NCBI RefSeq assembly: GCF_016888335.1
Contig: NZ_JAFEJG010000004.1
Span: forward strand, 2,714,930 to 2,778,929
Direction: 5' to 3'
Length of the DNA: 64,000 bases
Origin: Janibacter endophyticus
GTDB taxonomy: Bacteria > Actinomycetota > Actinomycetes > Actinomycetales > Dermatophilaceae
The position numbers and the translations under genes were made by a program. Below the pieces are notes generated by a model, which ran no database searches, was not told the DNA's origin, and was given only the letters and a program-made list of their open reading frames with translations. Positions 58,729 through 64,000 of the stretch are shown piece by piece. Within the stretch, counting starts at the first letter, position 1. Each line of letters begins with the position of its first letter.

Positions 58729-59304
58729 TCAGTGGTCGTGACCGTCGTCGGCGCTGTGGCCGGGCTCGAGCGGCTCCTCCTCGGCGGCCAGCCAGTTCGG
58801 CGTCGCCTCGGTGAGGCCCTGCTCGGGGCTGAAGGTGCCGTAGCGGGGGTTGACCGAGATGTCCGTGCTCGCGGACTCGAAGGCCGCCTGGACCTGCTCG
58901 GGCGTCATCTGCTCACGCACGCTCTGGGCGCGGATGAGCTCGACGGTCGCCGGCGCCTTGTCGATGCCGAGCTGGCCGAGGACGCGCTCGACGGCCGCCG
59001 CGCTCGGCACGGAGACGCCGGAGGTCTGGGCGGTCTCGATGATCTCGGGTGCGAAGAGCAGCGTCGTGAGGATGTCACGGCCGCTCATCGTCTGCTGCCC
59101 GCCCTGCTCACGGATGAAGTCGTTGGTCCCCTTGGTCGCCGCCTGGACGTCGCCGATGGTGATCGTCCGGTCGCCGACGGTGGCCGCGGCCTCACGGGGC
59201 GCGGTCTGGCCGACCTCGGTGACCTCGGCGGACCCGCACCCGGCCAGCGCGACGCCGCAGGCGAGGGCGAGGGAGGTGAGGGCGAGGCGGGGGCGTCGGG
59301 TCAC
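58729..59304 (-). CDS. SurA N-terminal domain-like lipoprotein
   Basis: A 191-residue lipoprotein. A basic start, a hydrophobic helix and lipobox LAGC (Cys about 23) are followed by a SurA_N-like helical domain (ATVGDRTITIGDVQ and so on). Residues near the end are His/Asp-rich (HSADDGHDH). SurA-like proteins are extracytoplasmic chaperones in secretion. No peptidyl-prolyl isomerase domain is present. The GTG at 59304 has AAAGGA upstream and gives a normal signal length, whereas the longer frame overlaps mfd. It lies 38 bp after mfd. Confidence 0.83.
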   Translation of the reverse strand: MTRRPRLALTSLALACGVALAGCGSAEVTEVGQTAPREAAATVGDRTITIGDVQAATKGTNDFIREQGGQQTMSGRDILTTLLFAPEIIETAQTSGVSVPSAAAVERVLGQLGIDKAPATVELIRAQSVREQMTPEQVQAAFESASTDISVNPRYGTFSPEQGLTEATPNWLAAEEEPLEPGHSADDGHDH

Positions 59305-59342
59305 GACGAGGTCCTTTCGGGTCTGTGCTGGCACCACATGAG

Positions 59343-62978
<3,636 letters not shown>

Positions 62979-63090
62979 ACAGGGGTCCAGTCTGCCGTAC
63001 CTCGCACCTCCCGTGACGCGCCGCCGTGTGGCAGGGTCAGTCCAGGGGCTGCCGACCGGCGGCACCGTACCGACGAAGGGGTGCCCGCGA

Positions 63091-64000
63091 GTGTCGCGTC
63101 GAGCCGTCACCGTCCGACGATGGTCGGCCGCGTCAGCGGTCGGCCTCGCCACCTGTCTCGCGCCCGCGGCGGCCCACGCCGCGGTCCCGGCCACGCCCCC
63201 TTCGCTCACGTCCGCGCCGGCCACCGAGCCGATGAACCTCCCCGACCAGGTGACCGACGAGACCGGCGTCCTCGGCGACCTCTCGCAGTACGACGAGGCG
63301 CTCGACGAGGCCCGCGCCGCCGGGATCCAGCTCTTCGTCGTCTACGTCGACTCCTTCGACGGCATGGACGGCGCGACCTGGGCGCAGCAGACCTTCGAGG
63401 AGTCCGGCATGGGAGGCGACGACGTGCTCCTCGCCGTCGCCGTGCAGGACCGGCGCTACGGCACCTACGCCATGGAGGAGTCCGGGCTCAGTGCCGAGGA
63501 CGACCAGGGTGTGCGCAGCATGTACATCGAGCCGGCGCTCGGCGACAACGACTGGGGCGGCGCCGTGACGGCCGCCGCGCGCGGCTACGCCGATGCCCTG
63601 AGCGGGGGCGGCCCCGGGAGCAGCGGCGACGGCATCGGCGGCTCCGGGATCCCCGGCTGGCTGCCCGTCGCCGGCCTCGTCGGCATCGGCGGCGCCGGGC
63701 TGCTCCTCGCCCGCGCCGGGCGCAAGGGCCGCTCGGGGGCGGCTCCCGGCCACGGTCCGGCCGGTGCACCCGCCGAGCCGATCGATGCGCTCCGCAGGCG
63801 CGCCGGCACCGCCCTCGTCGACCTCGACAACGCGATCCGGGCCTCCGCCGAGGAGCTGACCTTCGCCCAGGCGCAGTTCGGGCAGCAGGCGACCCAGCGC
63901 TTCCAGCAGACCCTCGAGGCGGCCAGGGCCAAGGCGAGCGAGGCCTTCGGCATCCAGCGCCGGCTCGACGACGCCGAGCGGCTCGGCAACCTCGCCGAGC
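63091..64000 (+). CDS. TPM domain protein (3' part missing)
   Basis: At least 303 residues, running past the right edge. The N-terminus has a signal peptide with ALA-type cleavage (LATCLAPAAAHAAV near 18-31). The TPM domain (about 55-170) has QLFVVYVDSFDG and DDVLLAVAVQDRRYG. A Gly/Ser-rich linker, a membrane helix at about 190-208, and a helical cytoplasmic region with AQFGQQATQRFQ follow. TPM proteins are extracytoplasmic and of unclear function; some bind metals or act in membrane protein maintenance. The GTG start is 10 nt after AAGGGG. Confidence 0.85.
   Translation, partial: MSRRAVTVRRWSAASAVGLATCLAPAAAHAAVPATPPSLTSAPATEPMNLPDQVTDETGVLGDLSQYDEALDEARAAGIQLFVVYVDSFDGMDGATWAQQTFEESGMGGDDVLLAVAVQDRRYGTYAMEESGLSAEDDQGVRSMYIEPALGDNDWGGAVTAAARGYADALSGGGPGSSGDGIGGSGIPGWLPVAGLVGIGGAGLLLARAGRKGRSGAAPGHGPAGAPAEPIDALRRRAGTALVDLDNAIRASAEELTFAQAQFGQQATQRFQQTLEAARAKASEAFGIQRRLDDAERLGNLAE

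Overview
The window is chromosomal DNA from a high-GC Gram-positive actinobacterium. The evidence is very GC-rich codon third positions, a WhiB-family regulator, a mycothiol S-conjugate amidase (mca), a histidine-tailed GroEL next to groES with CIRCE operators, GuaB3, DUF501 and DUF4307 proteins, and many leaderless TANNNT promoters. Gene content and order suggest Micrococcales, perhaps the Intrasporangiaceae (Janibacter-like). That placement is inference. There are no rRNA operons, phages, complete insertion sequences or CRISPR arrays, so most of the window is core genome.

Layout. 1-5.7 kb: murT (partial), plsC, guaA, DUF3817, SURF1 and a CstB-like persulfide dioxygenase-rhodanese with a CsoR/CstR-like operator. 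5.7-9.2 kb: a GMC oxidoreductase and aldehyde dehydrogenase pair. 9.3-15.5 kb: guaB3, an orphan MT0933-type antitoxin, two divergent peptidases, guaB, a WhiB protein and an S4 protein. 15.5-22.3 kb: a racemase-like protein, serA, groES-groEL, a THUMP-like methyltransferase and a GH3 lipoprotein. 22.3-32.8 kb: a long minus-strand cluster, glmS, nnrD, GNAT, alr, alpha/beta hydrolase, tsaE, tsaB, rimI, tsaD, with coaA divergent. 32.8-40.3 kb: a secreted transglycosylase-like protein, phoH2, uppS, hemolysin III, mca, DUF4307, greA, msrA and a VOC protein. 40.4-49 kb: fadH, an SGNH hydrolase, a thiolase, a Bax-inhibitor-1 protein, metB, cbs and an odd tRNA with a UAA anticodon. 49.4-64 kb: eno-divIC-DUF501-ppx, a four-domain cold-shock protein, a second GMC/ALDH module, mfd-SurA-like-mazG and a partial TPM-domain protein.

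Functional links. GuaA, GuaB and GuaB3 belong to GMP synthesis. MurT, Alr, GlmS and UppS feed cell-wall synthesis. TsaB, TsaD and TsaE make the tRNA t6A modification. Cbs and MetB form a transsulfuration pair. Mca, MsrA and the CstB-like enzyme handle thiol and oxidant stress. Two GMC/ALDH modules probably oxidise alcohols or sterol-like substrates through aldehydes.

The most unusual signals are not genes. (1) The octamer CGAAGGGG/CCCCTTCG occurs about 73 times by hand count, about 1.1 per kb, nearly evenly in both orientations, in genes and in terminator hairpins, like a DNA uptake sequence. (2) A palindromic intergenic repeat with core CGCACGAGCC-(AA/TT)-GGCTCGTGCG occurs at six loci and often abuts the octamer. 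(3) Several leader hairpins, including one upstream of greA, and a compact inverted-repeat element after mazG are also visible.
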